A stretch of DNA of 64,000 nucleotides, taken from NCBI GenBank assembly GCA_015680685.1, contig MNCI01008302.1:849225-913224 (forward strand), written 5' to 3'. This DNA is from Gnetum montanum. Taxonomy: Eukaryota > Streptophyta > Gnetopsida > Gnetales > Gnetaceae. A model generated the notes under the pieces. It was not told where the DNA came from. It was given only the letters and a program-made list of their open reading frames with translations, and did not search any database. Below, piece after piece: positions 44,937-57,328 of the stretch (its first letter is position 1; each line of letters opens with the position of its first letter). Position numbers and translations under genes: made by a program.

Positions 44937-47225
44937 ATGTTGTCTTCTTCTCATAGGCACAAAGATGTCAATTCATTGGTCCTAAAGGAGTGCAAAGTGG
45001 TATATACTCATCCAGATGAGTATGTACTAGACTTCACTTTCATCCTACATCAGGATAAAAACTATGATGGCGTGATATGGAGGGCAACATAGTCTTTCCC
45101 CCTAATCGATCTATACCAAGGATGTTATTTCAAACTTTTAAGAAGTTGGGCAATCCAGATCTTCACGAGGATTACGTTGTGAATGGTTATGACACTTGGG
45201 ACTACCATCCCACTAAAACATAACACAAGCAAGATCAACATTAGGAGAAGCATCATGAGGCTACAAATGGAAAAAATTTCACTAATCACTTGTTCCTACT
45301 AGATCAAGATGACAATGAGGATCCTCCCTTTGAAGGTTCTCAACATGAAGATTCTTCATTCCCTATTATTGGTAATGAGGCTGTGACCCTGAACCTATGG
45401 TCAACTATTCATAAAATAAGTTTGCAAAAAAGTGACAGTCAAGGTAGGGACTTAGGTAAACATCACAATAGTAAGGGATCTAAGGATGGTCGTCATAATG
45501 AGTGAAATCATGGTGGTGGACATTGTAGTGGTGGTGGCGGTCCACCTTCCTCTCCATCCTCTTCATCCAATTCCAAACATTCCTCTTCATTTTNCTTTCT
45601 CATCATGATTGTATTGATGATGTCGATGATGGTTCCTACCACCTTTGTGTTCTTAATCACCTTGATGGTTATTTTTGTCTCGTTGATCACCCTCATCACA
45701 ATTATTTCAACAATGGCTTCTATGAGAACCAAAAAATGAAGAGGAATGTTTGGAATTGGATGAAGAGGATGGAGAGGAAGGTGGACCGCCACCACCACTA
45801 CAATGTCCACCACCATGATTTCACTCATNCTTTGATCCATAGATACATCTACAAGCTTTCCATGATGCCTATGCCTTACTGAACATAGAAAATGAATGGT
45901 AAAAACTCAAGCTCTTCCCTAGGACACTCATCAGGGAAGTTGAAAGTTGGTACCAGTCCTTGGAGTTAGAATCTATCTGTAGATGGAGTACCATGTTTGA
46001 GCTATTCAACGACAAATATCAAATGTACTCCAAAGTGTCTAATCTGAGGAGGCAGATCCAAAGATGAAAACAAGGAACACATGAACCCTTGGATGTTGCT
46101 ATGGATAGATATTATTCACTCTTACACCAATGCCCTGGCCATGGTTATTCTTAGAGGAAACTACTTCCCCACATCATAGTTGGACTGAGAGTAGAAACTA
46201 GAAGAACTCTTGGGATGTATGCTCAAGGGAGACTATTTGAACTAAGAGCTCATCAGATCAAAAGGTTGATAGAGCAACTAGCAAAATAAGAAGGTGAGTT
46301 GCAAAAAAGGAAAAGTATGGAAGAGTATAATAGGTATCCTTCTATTAGGAAACGGGAGGTCCGATTTTGTGACAAGGAGGAGTCATCACTTGATGAAGTG
46401 GTGAATAGAAAAATATTGCTCATCTAAAAATCTGTTTCTAATATTTCAGCAAAGGTTGATAAATTATGAGACTCTTTGGATGAAAAATTCTAAACTACTA
46501 CGAAGATTACTAAAGAAACCAAAGAGCAAAATAGTGATTGTAATCACAGGAGGCGAAAAGAAGTTGAATGTGCCTAGCAAAGAGGTAAGGGAAAAGTTGC
46601 TACCATAGAGGAAGTTGTGGAGACAAACTCTAAAGATGATGTTGGTTGTGACATTTATCAATATGAACATCCAAAGGGATGTTGCTATGTGGTGTTACAC
46701 TTACAAGGGTCTAGGATGTATGTATTGAATCCTTGACTAGCACATAGGCAAGCACCTAGATGATTGCCTTATCCTCAAGGCAATCCAAGACAATTCCATC
46801 AACAACAAAAAGCTTACTACCTAAGTGGAGCTCCATCACAATCATATGAATAATACCAATAGTGGAACTAATCACAATCGTGGGGAATGCTATTGCCAAG
46901 GCAATATTATCCTTATAGGCAACTAGATCCATATGGGTACTATGTTCAACAACTTGTCTCTCCAAGAAGTTTTGTAAGTCATGCCTCATTTCAGCATCAC
47001 TATTACCCTCCAGAGTACCACTGAACACATTCATCATCCACTTGGGGTGAGAACCCATATCCATACCACCCTTCGCATCCATCTACACATGTACCTCTAC
47101 TCTCTACCCAGTTACCTCCTACTCTATTTATGTAGGGCAAAATCCCTCCACAACTGCAACGAAAAAATGCCACAAGAGCTATACATTCACATCTAGCCTT
47201 CCAGCCATGTGGTTTGGACAATCAA
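44937..47225 (+). pseudogene. gag of element C
   Basis: It starts MLSSSHRHKDVNSL and continues VVYTHPDEYVLDFTFILHQD, matching gag of A. The capsid-like part is at about 45890-46290 (LFPRTLIREVESWYQSLELE, FNDKYQMYSKVSNLRRQIQ) and the basic end at 46300-46700. Stops are frequent. A reversed piece with a 96-bp inverted repeat (45498-45828) disturbs the middle and is probably an assembly fault. Confidence 0.78.
45498..45828. repeat. Perfect 96-bp inverted repeat bounded by single Ns
   Basis: 45498-45593 is the exact reverse complement of 45733-45828, with N at 45594 and 45829. The 138 bases between them make gag-like sense (for example HHRHHQYNHDEK) only on the minus strand. A contig end appears to have been placed reversed. 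Confidence 0.9.
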
Positions 47226-47429
47226 TCTAGGAAATGATCTTTTTTTTGATCCAATAATCTTCCTAAACCCTCACAACCTTGTGTGGCTAGCCACCCTACA
47301 TCTCCAATACCCTCATCCTTTGCATCAAATATCTTTGAGTGCCCTTCAAACCAAACGTTGCCTTGAATCTACATTGTGATGTTAACTCATGCTATTTCCA
47401 ATTGGATCAAGGTTGTCCATCTTCCCATG

Positions 47430-48380
47430 AAATGATCTAACCTAGGAAGTCCACTCATTTACTTGCAAATCACTAGACATGAGCCATGTAAGGCTTTTCT
47501 TGATTCTAGTTCTGGTGTCAACCTCATCTTCCATGACATGTACAAAGCTTAGAATCTACCACCTTTCAAGAAGAGCAACATTCATTTGGAATTGGCAAAC
47601 TAGTCAATTATTGTCCCTTTGGGGTTAGTAGAGGATATTGTAACCCTTGTTTATGGGTGGTCCTATCTTACTAATTTTCTAGTAATCAAGGTTGAGAATT
47701 GCAAAGGTGACTTCCCCATCATTATGGAAGAGCTTGGTTAAGCACAGTGAATGCAAAAATGGGCATAAGGAACCTCTCCTTGGAAATCTCCAAGGAAAAT
47801 GAATTTGGATGGTTCGATAAGAAGTGTATTCCATGCATCATGTATAGTGATAACAGGTGCAATTGTGTGCAAAAGATTTGGTCCATCAAAAGTACATACA
47901 TTAAAGCATGCAATCATTGTGCATGAGAAACAGATATTCAATGGTGTTTATAAGTAGCAACCACAAAATAGGAGGGCACTGAGTGGCTAACAATTGACTT
48001 AGAAAGTAGCACATTATGCATGGAACCAACTAAAAGGCTAACATGTGCTTATGTTGATGGCATGGATGAACTTGAACAAGTTCATCACCAACTCTCTAAT
48101 GATGAAAATGTTGATACCTTTTGGGGAGAGTTGGAAATCCATGATAACTTCAAGTAGGAGCCCCTAGAGTTGAAAACTCTACCAACTAGCATGGAGTATG
48201 CATTCTTAAACAATGGTAAGCCAATCATAATCAATGATAAACTTTCTCTTGAATAAAAGGAAAGGATGTTAGAGGTGGTTAACAAATGGCCAACAGCCTT
48301 TGCTTAGTCATATCCCAAGCTAACTAGAATTGATCCATGGATATGCCAACATCACATCTACATCAACCTGGCCATGAAGC
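47430..48380 (+). pseudogene. Aspartic protease and linker of element C
   Basis: The active site reads AFLDSSSGVNLIF near 47498-47536, with Ser in place of the Gly of D-S-G. FKKSNIHLELAN, a stop, then SIIVPLGLVEDIV and FPIIME follow, matching A and B. The linker ends near LTRIDPWICQHHIYIN. Several stops are present. Confidence 0.78.
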
Positions 48381-49260
48381 TAAGAAGGTAGCTACAGAGA
48401 TGGCTGAACCCCAAATTGAAGTAGATCATTAAGGAGGAAATAGAGTAACTCCTCAAGGTCAGGTTTATCTAGCCCATCATGGATAGTGAGTGGATTAGCC
48501 CACTAGTAATCATGCTAAAGAAAGATGGCAAGTTGTGAGTCTACATTAACTTTAGACTATTGAACATGACAATATTAAAGATCATTTTCCATTGGCATTT
48601 GTGGACCAAGTGTTGAACACTATCTCTGGGCATTGCTATTATAGCTTCTTAGATGGTTATAGTGGCTATAACCAAATCTAAATTTCACAAGAAGATCAGG
48701 CCAAGACAACATTCACAAGTCTCTGGGGGAATTTTGCATATTGTAAGATGCCATTTGGTTTGTGCAATGCCTCTACAACATTTCAATGTCTAGTCCTTAG
48801 CATCTTCTAGTAGCAAATCAGTAATGGTATGGAAGTCTTCATAGATGACTTATCCACCTATGAAGCTACGTTTGAGAAAGCCTTAGACTGCCTTGAGTAA
48901 GTACTAAAAAGATGTGTGGAAATAAATCTATAACTCAATTGACAAAAGAGCCACTTCATGATCCAAAAAGGAATTATACTGGGGCATAGAATCACTTAAA
49001 AAGTGATTGAGGTAGACCCTAAGAAAATAAGGGTCATCCAAGGAATAACCCATTGACTAGAAATTGTTAAAGACATTCAATCATTCCTTGGACACACTGG
49101 CTACTACTAGTGATTCATAGAGAATTTCTCTAAAATCGTAAAATCATTGGTAGAGCTTACAAAGAAAGATGCACCTTTCATTTGGACTAGGGAATGTGAA
49201 CAAGCATTTCAATAGTTAAAGAAGAAACTCATAGAAACACCAATTCTACAGGCACTAGAC
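48381..49260 (+). pseudogene. Reverse transcriptase of element C
   Basis: Readable motifs are SEWISPLVIMLKKDGK, FLDGYSGYNQI, QAKTTFTSLWGNFAY, KMPFGLCNAS and the polymerase box VFIDDLSTY (FIDD at 48838-48849), so both catalytic Asp codons remain. ILGHRIT, FLGHTGYY and FSKIVKSLVELTKKDAPF follow. At least ten stops interrupt it. Confidence 0.88.
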
Positions 49261-49700
49261 TAGTCTAGACCATTCCATATCATGATAGATGCATCTAACT
49301 ACATCCTGGGAGTTGTGATCATGCAGTTAGATGATAAAAGACACCCATATTGCATCCACTACACAAGCTGAAGCATTGTGGGAGCACAATTAAATTAAAC
49401 CACCACAAAGAAGAAACTAATGTTAGTGATGTATGCTTTTAAAAAGTTTAGGCACTATGTGCTTGGCTATAAAGTATTTTTGCACACGGATCACAATGCA
49501 ACTCACTTCCTCATGAACAAGCCAACGGTGAGCCCTCGTATGATATGGTGACTTGTGATCTTATAGGAATTCAATCTCATAATGGTACATCAAAAAGGAA
49601 CTGAGAATGTGGTTGTTGACCATCCCGCTTAGTTAAGATAAGATAATAAAGAAGAGGAGAGCCTACTCTCTAATTAGTTTCTAGATGAACTTCTCTTTAT
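49261..49700 (+). pseudogene. RNase H of element C
   Basis: IDASNYILGVVIMQLD, AQLN, FKKFRHYVLGYKVFLHTDHN and KGTENVVVDHPA match the A domain. Stops replace several Trp or Gln codons. Confidence 0.82.
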
Positions 49701-51056
49701 AGGAGCAATAAATGATTAAACACCCATAGAAACAACATGGTACAATGGCATCGTCATCTATCTTCTCACTCAAGAGATACCACAAGATCTTGACTTCAAA
49801 AAGAAGCAACAATTTCTTCATCGGGAGAAATAATTCATAGAAATTAATGGACACCTCTATAAGGTATGCATTGATGGCATGATTTGTAGGTGTGTTTCTC
49901 ATGAAGATCAACTACGCATTCTCTAGGATGCTCACGAAGGACCTTGTGAAGGCTACTATGCAAGGTTATGCGTGGCCATAAAAATCCTGATGGTAGGATA
50001 CTATTGGCCTATAATCTTCAAGCATGCACTCCAATTTGTCTGATCTTGTGAATGTTGTCAATAAGATGGTGGGATGACTGCTTGAATGGACAGTTCTAAA
50101 CAATGGATTCAACCACTAGAGCCTTTTACATATGGGGTGTTGATTTCATGGGTCCCATCACACTAATGTCCAATGGAAAGGCATATATCATCATAGTAAT
50201 CAATGACTACACAAAATGGGTAGAAGCAGCAACCATTACTGATTGTACATCATCCATTGTTGCTAGATTTATATAAAAAAATGTTGTAAATAGGTTTGGG
50301 GTGCCATGTGTACTAATTTCTGACAATGGAACTCATTTCACAAGTGCCACTTTTAGAAAATTGATGCAATGCTTGGGGGTTGAACATAAATTAACAACAT
50401 CCTATCACCCTAAGTCAACAGTTAAGTAGAGGTAACTAACTGGGAGATCACAAAGATCTTAACAAGAACCATAAGAAAATATAGGAGAGATTGGAGCACC
50501 AAACTCAACGATGTCCTTTGGGCCTATCACTCAACATGGAATCTCCCTATTGGTTACTCTCCTTACGAGTTAGTGTACAAAAGAATTTTCAATGCTCCTA
50601 ATCTAGTTCGAGCTCCATACACTCTTAATAGCCTATGATTTGGATCTTGACCTAAGTCTAGCATAGAAAGAAAGATTGATCAACTTGAATGTGCTAGATG
50701 AAAATCGATTGGTGGCCCTATCTTTGAATGAGGTGCACAAGGTATTCAACAAGTAATGTCATGACCTTAAAATATGGAAAGTAACATTTTAGCCAGGTGA
50801 TAAGGTTCTCTATTGGAACCCCACACATATGCCCTAGAAGATAAAATTCCAAACATTGTGGGAGGGAGCTTATATAATTGATCAAAACTTTTCCTTTGGG
50901 ACCATGTTAATTTACAAGTCTGAAAGCCCAGATAAAAAGTAGCTAGTCAACATCCAACAAGTGGAACCTTTCCTAGAGCCAAGATAAGCCAGTGTAAGTA
51001 CCATCTCGATAGATGGACAATCACGTTCCATTTTTTTGGATCTCCTCATTCCAACT
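49701..51056 (+). pseudogene. Integrase and pol C-terminus of element C
   Basis: DAHEGPCEGYY opens the zinc-binding part, followed by a CECCQ-like piece and DGGMTA. The core has GVDFMGPIT, KWVEAATITDCTSS, LISDNGTHF and LTTSYHPKS. The region of the catalytic Glu is broken by stops and a frame slip (VK-stop-R). DTLWAY- and PYELVYK-like text and GDKVLYWNP follow in shifted frames. It is inactive. Confidence 0.82.
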
Positions 51057-51075
51057 TAGTCATGGGGGAGATGGC
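51057..51075 (+). promoter_or_regulatory. PPT-like motif at the end of pol, element C
   Basis: tagtcatgggggagatggc is almost the terminal polypurine tract of this element (56220-56233, tagtcatgggggta). Confidence 0.4.
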
Positions 51076-52130
51076 CATCAATGTTAACAATCCATATGGC
51101 TTCTCAATTTTTCTACTTTTTGTTTTTTTTTCCACATTTTTGATTTTACAAGTTATTTATTTTACAAATTTTTCCAAAATTTGCACCATTGTTAGTATCT
51201 TTGAACTTTTATTGATTATTTTACACTTTCTTATATATTTTACTTTTATTTTATTTTATTTTGTTTAAGTGTGATTTTTCATTATTTTTACTAATAAAAG
51301 TGCTTTATTGCTATAGGACACATTGCCACTGTTGCTATTTACTATTGATGGTTTGTGCTTAATGTTGTGATTGCCAATGTCTGGTTTCTATTTTTTTTTG
51401 AATTTTGATGTCTGATGAATATGACATGATTTATTTTTCATGGAATAGGTAGTGAGTCCACATCATCTACCCACCCAATAAACTCTATGGTTTTCTTTGT
51501 TTTGGGAGTTCAAGGTTTCTTCCGTTAATGAAACTTTTAATCAATTGGTGGCCTTGGTAGTTTCGAAATTGGGAAAGATTCAAAGGTTTGTGGAGGGTGT
51601 GACTTCAAGGAGACTCAATACTCCTTGTACTCTTTTTCTTACTTAAGTGCTTGGGTGTTTTTCATGAACTTCTTACTATTTCATCCCAACCACTAATAGG
51701 AAGAAAAATAAAGTCTTTGCATGGTGTGGTTTCCATCCGAAAAAAAAACATGATGGGAATTCAAAGAACATATCTTAGACAAATAAATGAGTTACAAGCA
51801 TTGGTTATGGGACTAGAAAGACATGCACCCATGCTTGAAGGTCCCCTCTAACTAAGGCCCCCCCTCTCTCTCACTTTCTACTTCTCTTTTCTTCTCTTTC
51901 TAGAATGGTTGTTGTTTTCTAGGAGCACTCTTATGTCTTGAGTGGGTTAATTGGTCTTGGAGTGGTGATGCAAAGTCACTGAAAAGAGGCTAGTTTTGGT
52001 CTAGACTAAGGATGGATCTTCTTAGGTCATTTTAAACACATATTTCACAAGGGACTTCTTATGACCTCAATTTGAGATTCCATCTCACCTTCTTAGTCAT
52101 CCATCTATGCCACCAGAACTCACCTTATTT

Positions 52131-52272
52131 CTAGTTTCTATGTTATGCTCGATTTCTTAGTTTGACATGTTGGAATTCTTAGATAGATTCTTTTTAGTTG
52201 NGCTAGTTTCTATGTTATGCTCGATTTCTTAGTTTGACATGTTGGAATTCTTGGATAGATTCTTTTTAGTTG
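52131..52272. repeat. 70-bp direct repeat around a single N
   Basis: 52131-52200 and 52203-52272 are the same with one difference, and N at 52201 sits between them. It is probably a doubled contig flank at a closed gap. Confidence 0.8.
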
Positions 52273-52332
52273 GTCCTTAACTTTTCATGACCATTAATCA
52301 ACTATGGGGCCCAAAAATTCCTTAGTTGGGGT

Positions 52333-52384
52333 TATGCAAGGGCAACAAGGGTAGATGCCTACTATGGGGAGACCCACTTGCATA
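52333..52384 (+). ncRNA. Conserved retroelement hairpin, copy in C
   Basis: TATGCAAG (52333-52340) pairs with CTTGCATA (52377-52384) around a 36-base loop that aligns with the A, B and F loops. Confidence 0.55.
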
Positions 52385-52667
52385 TCTCTTGGGTTGGTTA
52401 GTTAAGTTTCTTACCATAGGCATTGTTACAATTCTATCTTTCACATATTCCATTGTGCACATCAGTCTGTGCTCCTTGAACTCTCATGTTCCATTCCATT
52501 TTACCATTTTCCCTAATTTTCTTAATTTTTGGGACTTCAACACTCTCTTTGTACATTTTCATCATGTTCGTGGCTATTTGGGCTTTCATTTGATCCTAAC
52601 TTTGTTCAAAATCACTTGGCAATTTTCAAGTTTTGACCAAGTTAATGAAAGTCAATGATGATCAATA

Positions 52668-53165
52668 GCTACATTGACGAGGCCTCGTTGATGCAGTAGA
52701 CCATGTCGACTAGGCCTCGTTGACGTAGTACAAAAATACTATAAATACCACCAAACACTAAGGAATTTTTCACATTTGGTCCATAATGCCTAAGGAGTTT
52801 TTGCAATTTTAAGAGCCGAAAACCTTCCCAAGCCTATAGCTCTCACATTGTTTATCCAAGTCACCCCAATCCTTGATCCTACAATTACTGGAGGTAAGCT
52901 CTTAGTTGTGGAGGTAGAAAACCCCAATGTTTTGATGGTAATTTTTTTGAAATTTTTTCTAACTCCCCTAAAGGGTTAAGCGATAAATTCTATTAAATCA
53001 TTAATTTTTGAGAATTTAACCCTTCCAAAAACTTTGGTAAACCAAAGATTAAATTAATAATTAACTACATAATTTATCTAGCCATAATCACACCTTAGCC
53101 AAATGCAATCCCCTCATGAGACATAGTATTCTAGTCTTTCTAAGTTACATAATAATTACTAATCA
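52668..53165 (+). repeat. LTR-like block inside the tail of element C
   Basis: Two copies of a (a/g)aggcctcgttgac-type motif (52680-52725) precede actataaatacc (TATA near 52739), the same arrangement as U3 of the C LTR. No second LTR was located, so this may be a solo or partial LTR. Confidence 0.4.
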
Positions 53166-53171
53166 GTTGTT

Positions 53172-53760
53172 ATGTGTGATTACAAATGGAACCAAGACCA
53201 TAGAGACTACAGGAGAAGGGACCATCACAACCATAGGAGAAGTGACCTAGAGGAGGAAGAGGTCAACAAGAATAGGGTAAGGCAACCCATGCAACAGGAC
53301 CTCTTAGAGATGAGGATGAGGTGGAATCTTTCTGATAGATTTCTGAAAAAGTAGCCACATCTGAACATTCATAGTAAGGTGAATTGTTAGGCCCTGTACC
53401 TAGATTGAAAGTCATACTTACATAGGCCTAACTCAACATAATTGGAAGTCATGAGGTCCAATGCTCAAATCTCCAAGAACTAAATTTTGGACCATTCCTT
53501 GAATGGGCTCTAGAAGATGTCAAAACTCAACTACAAGCCTCTCCCATGTGGCCAATCATCACTTCCAGTGTACATGGGAGAAATGTATCTCTTCTAGAAT
53601 AATAGGAAAGCAAGATCTACTATGAAAATCAAGGACATCCAAGTGTCCTACTCAGTGGAGGCCATTGCACAAGTCCTTGTTTTGCTAGACACAGGAACAC
53701 AATAGGTAGAGTTGTTAATACAAGTTGACCCCAAAGCAAAGAAGAAATGGACTTAGTAGT
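53172..53760 (+). pseudogene. Possible second gag/protease remnant in the tail of C
   Basis: A basic stretch MCDYKWNQDHRDYRRRDHHN and RRSDLEEEEVNKNRVRQ is followed, after stops, by QVLVLLDTGTQ. This carries a D-T-G protease signature (53688-53696). Element C already has its own protease at 47500, so this may be a separate element behind the LTR-like block at 52668. Confidence 0.4.
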
Positions 53761-56219
53761 GTTATGGGGTTGATTGTAAGGAGTTTGGCACACTCAAACT
53801 AGTAGAGTAAGTCTATTTTAAGATAGCAGCCTACCACCTCAATCCAACTGTGAGGCATGCACTACTCTAAGCAGAAAATTTCTAGTAAATCTTCCATAAC
53901 TAATCTATCTAGAGATAGAAAAGTGCTTCAAGGAGAATGAACATGGAAGAAAGACCTTATCCTTTGGCTGCTTGATTAGAAAACTATGCAAGAGGGTAGG
54001 ATACAAATGATACACTTAGACATGCTCTTGGTGCTTCATGGGCCAAGATGATGAAGGATAAGATGCCTACCACAATAACAGAAGAGGAGTAGCAACGTCC
54101 ATCTCCACCACCTACTCATGAGCAAACATTGAAGGCTCACACTTCAGTTGAACAAATGCAAAAATCTTGAGAGCAACTCTTGCAATAATGAGAGTAGTAG
54201 GCAAGAACGAGTGGTTGAGATCCATCTATGTATAGACTAGCCATGAGTCACCTTCGAGAAGTGGCTCGTATAATTAGCTAGATGGAGGAAGGTGGATCAA
54301 TGCTATTTGCCCAACAAATGAAATTGGCTGTGAGGTCAAATCCAAGTGCTTGAGAGGTGATGGTGACTCTCTTTTAGCACCATCTATTCCCAAAAAATCT
54401 TTGGAAATGCCACTTTCTTTCAATGCACTTGGAGGAGGATGAGGAGGCAATTGTATTGGTAATGTAGCACTAGGGGAAAGAGACAGCTACAGAGATAATT
54501 GCTAATTGATTCATTGATGCATTAAATGCACCTATGGTGCTTGAACTAGATGTTTCGGTACTAAGAGATGTATAGGCATTTATAGGGATAATTAGTGAAA
54601 GATTAAGTGCAACCAAGCATGAAGAACTACTAGACTGACTAGTGGGAATTAGGCAACTAATTTCCGATATCTTTGATTTCCTGGATACCATCATTGCAAC
54701 CTAGTTAAAGCTACTAGAGGTAAAGGGAAAGTGCCTCATCTTGGAAGGGCAACTTAAAACAAATCAAGCACATAATCAACACTTGATTGTAGAAGTTGCC
54801 AAATTGTATGCCTGAATTGCTAATCCTACTCTTATCAACCCTACATTATCATGAGATGAAGCTTTTCAAAAGCTTCAAGAATAGCTTAACGGGTTGAGGA
54901 AGAAATGGTAATGGCAGTCTTTAATTAGTCCATAGTAGAAGTTGAAACTCATTCAGTATAGAGGGACTTGATGCAAACTCATCAAGAAAATGAGACCTTG
55001 ATTGTAGAAAACCATGGCCTGCAGAACATTGATGCACAAAGAAAATAGTTAGAAGAATTTATCCTTTAATAGAAAGAGTAGCTCACCACGGAAAACGTTG
55101 AATCAAGGAGCTTGACAGTAGAGAATCGTAGCCTCTCCATGGAGGAGGTTTGTGCCTTACACAAAAATTTAGCTATTAAGATTGCCACCTAGAAGAATGA
55201 GGCTCTAAAATTTGAGAAATTTAAAAATCATTAAAGAGACTAGGTTGGCCTACAAAAGGAGGTAAATGAAAAGCATATCCAACTAGCGAAGGAAAAAGTA
55301 AATAAGGTCCTCTAGCAACTCCAACAAGGTAAAGAATTATGAAAACCCATCATCCATGGAATTGATGCCTACAACAAGGCAAAAATTTGCATGAAGGAGT
55401 TGTAGATTGAAGAGATGACAAAGTACATGGAATTGTCCAATGTTCATTATGCAAACCTAGTGATGTTGACTACCAGACGACCATGGTCTGAACCTGAAAA
55501 GTAAGTGGCTAGCTCATACTTACTATATGAGGCCGAGTTCAAGATCCATAATGACACCAAGCAAAAGCTTGTAGTTGCAAATGTTGAACTTGATGTTCTC
55601 ATGGCGAAATTCATTGACTAGAGATTAGTCATAGAGAACTTGGTCAAAAGAATGAATGAATACTAGGTGCTACAAGTTACACTTCAAGCATTTGACATTA
55701 AGTGTAAGAAATTCATAGCTTGGTTTGTTAATGTGAAGGACCTCTTTCTTGTTTTGCCTTGTCCTTGGGATGTTCCAACCTCAGCCCACATTGGTGAAGT
55801 TGTGTGGATTGTGAACAATCTCAAGAGTAAATAAGAGAAAATGAAGGCATTATTAGATTCTTGTTGACTTTCCCCTGAAGTAGTAGTAGTATTAGGACAA
55901 CCACAATTGCCTCTACCACCACACATGCTCAAAGCCAGTGAAGGTCTCGTAGAACCTCAAGAGCTACCACTGCCTAGGACTATCTAACCTTTTGCATCAA
56001 CTTCACGCCATCAAAGAATGTGCTATTTAGTTTTGAAGAATCATGCCATGGTGTTTAATTTTGTGTCATGAACACCATAATTTTTGTAATATGTTGATCC
56101 ATACATTGGGCACTTAGTTGTTATGTCCATTTTATCTTATTTTATTTTGTTATGTTAAAGTTAGTCAGTAATTTCATACCTTCCAAAATTTCTAAAGAAC
56201 TTGAAGATGAGTTTTCATT
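53761..56219 (+). pseudogene. Decayed long tail frame of element C
   Basis: Broken frames read like one long charged, partly coiled-coil protein (for example LRHALGASWAKMMKDKM, FIDALNAPMVLELDVSVLRD, DIFDFLDTIIAT, LKLLEVKGKCLILEGQLK). I recognise no domain. The place before the polypurine tract suits the extra ORF of Athila/Tat elements. Confidence 0.4.
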
Positions 56220-56233
56220 TAGTCATGGGGGTA
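56220..56233 (+). promoter_or_regulatory. Polypurine tract of element C
   Basis: tagtcatgggggta directly before the LTR start TGATGAGTTTTG. Confidence 0.82.
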
Positions 56234-57197
56234 TGATGAGTTTTGATTTGTCACATTAACTAGGCCCCATCGACGAGGCCTTGTCGATGTAGTCTATTTT
56301 ATCAACGAGGGCCTGTCGACGAGGCCCATTGACATAGTCAATTGCATTGACGTGGCCCCGTCGATGTAGGGGTCTATCTCGGTCTATAAATATAAGTCAC
56401 CAACTGCATTTATGGCATCAATTCTTATAGTAGTAGTAGAGCTCTTGTAGTTTGTTTATTCAAAAGTTAGAATATTTTTCCCAAGTGCTTGCAGTAGGAG
56501 TCATTGAGTGTACAGATCTTTATTCGAGCATTGTTGTACCTGAGCACATTCGTATGTGTGGTAATAAAATGAGCTTTTTGATAAATGTTGCAACATTTTG
56601 GATAGATTAAATATTTCATTTATGTATTTAATGTTTCTAATTCCTTATTCAATGTTTTCCAGTAATTAAGCTAATTAAGATAATTGAGCAATATAAGCTA
56701 GATAGATTAAATACATAAGTACGATCACTTCAAGCATAACATGAATTCACTTGGTAATCGTAGTAGCGTTATTTCTTGGTATGCCTAGTAGTGTTATTGC
56801 TTGGTATGCCTAGTAGCGTGGCACTTGGTAACCTAGTAGTGGATATGTGGGTTTAGGATGTGTATGGAAAGTGGGAGTAGATACTTGTGTTAGGATTAGC
56901 TAGAGGCCAGTACATTATGTACATTGAATCAGAAATGAAATTACCTTGTCTTTATCTCTATTCAAGAACCAATACTATAAAACATAAAACTATAAAAATC
57001 ATATGCCTCAATTACACTTAACCATACCATGTGCTTCACAAGTGTAATTGGGATGACAACAAATGAACTTAGGGCAAGGTTCATTGCCTAGAATACTAGT
57101 GCATTGAAAACTATAAAGTCCATGGAATTTGACCAGATTGTGCATGAATGCTCTATGATTTATATGGTTGGGCATAGGGGTACCTTGCTACTTATCA
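56234..57197 (+). repeat. 3' LTR of element C
   Basis: A 964-bp LTR ending TTGCTACTTATCA. U3 has several aggcc(c/t)cgtcga-type repeats; TATA box at 56385-56392. The site that holds B in the other LTR is intact here near 56666. A short cttggtatgcctagtag(t/c)g duplication lies near 56774-56824. Confidence 0.9.
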
Positions 57198-57328
57198 TTA
57201 GGGATGTGTTAATGTTCTCTAAGTAGTTGATTTCACAAAATTCATTATATTAAGAGTCATTGAGAAAATCTTTCACACTTAAAAATAAATTTTTCCAAAG
57301 TACACACTTAACGCAATAAACATATAAA

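Larger units (their letters stand above)
51076..52667 (+). other. Post-pol region of element C, proximal part
   Basis: It aligns in reverse with the A post-pol region, for instance gtgtgacttcaagga near 51599 and gatgcaaagtcactg near 51967. It has no convincing ORF. It contains the conserved hairpin at 52333-52384. Confidence 0.5.
36509..57197 (+). mobile_element. Element C: Athila/Tat-like LTR retrotransposon, itself interrupted by B
   Basis: A plus-strand element. Its 5' LTR is 36509-44782, split by B at 36962-44275, and its 3' LTR is 56234-57197. The PBS at 44784-44801 is a mutated Asp-type site. Gag, protease, RT, RNase H and integrase follow in order to about 51000, then a tail of about 5.2 kb reaches the polypurine tract at 56220-56233. 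All genes carry many stops, more than in A. Reconstructed LTR lengths (about 955 and 964 bp) agree. It inserted into the PBS of duplicated E. Confidence 0.88.

Noticed and set aside
45508-45840. 110-codon frame with Val- and Pro-rich text
   Set aside because: It runs across both arms of the artefactual inverted repeat and two Ns.
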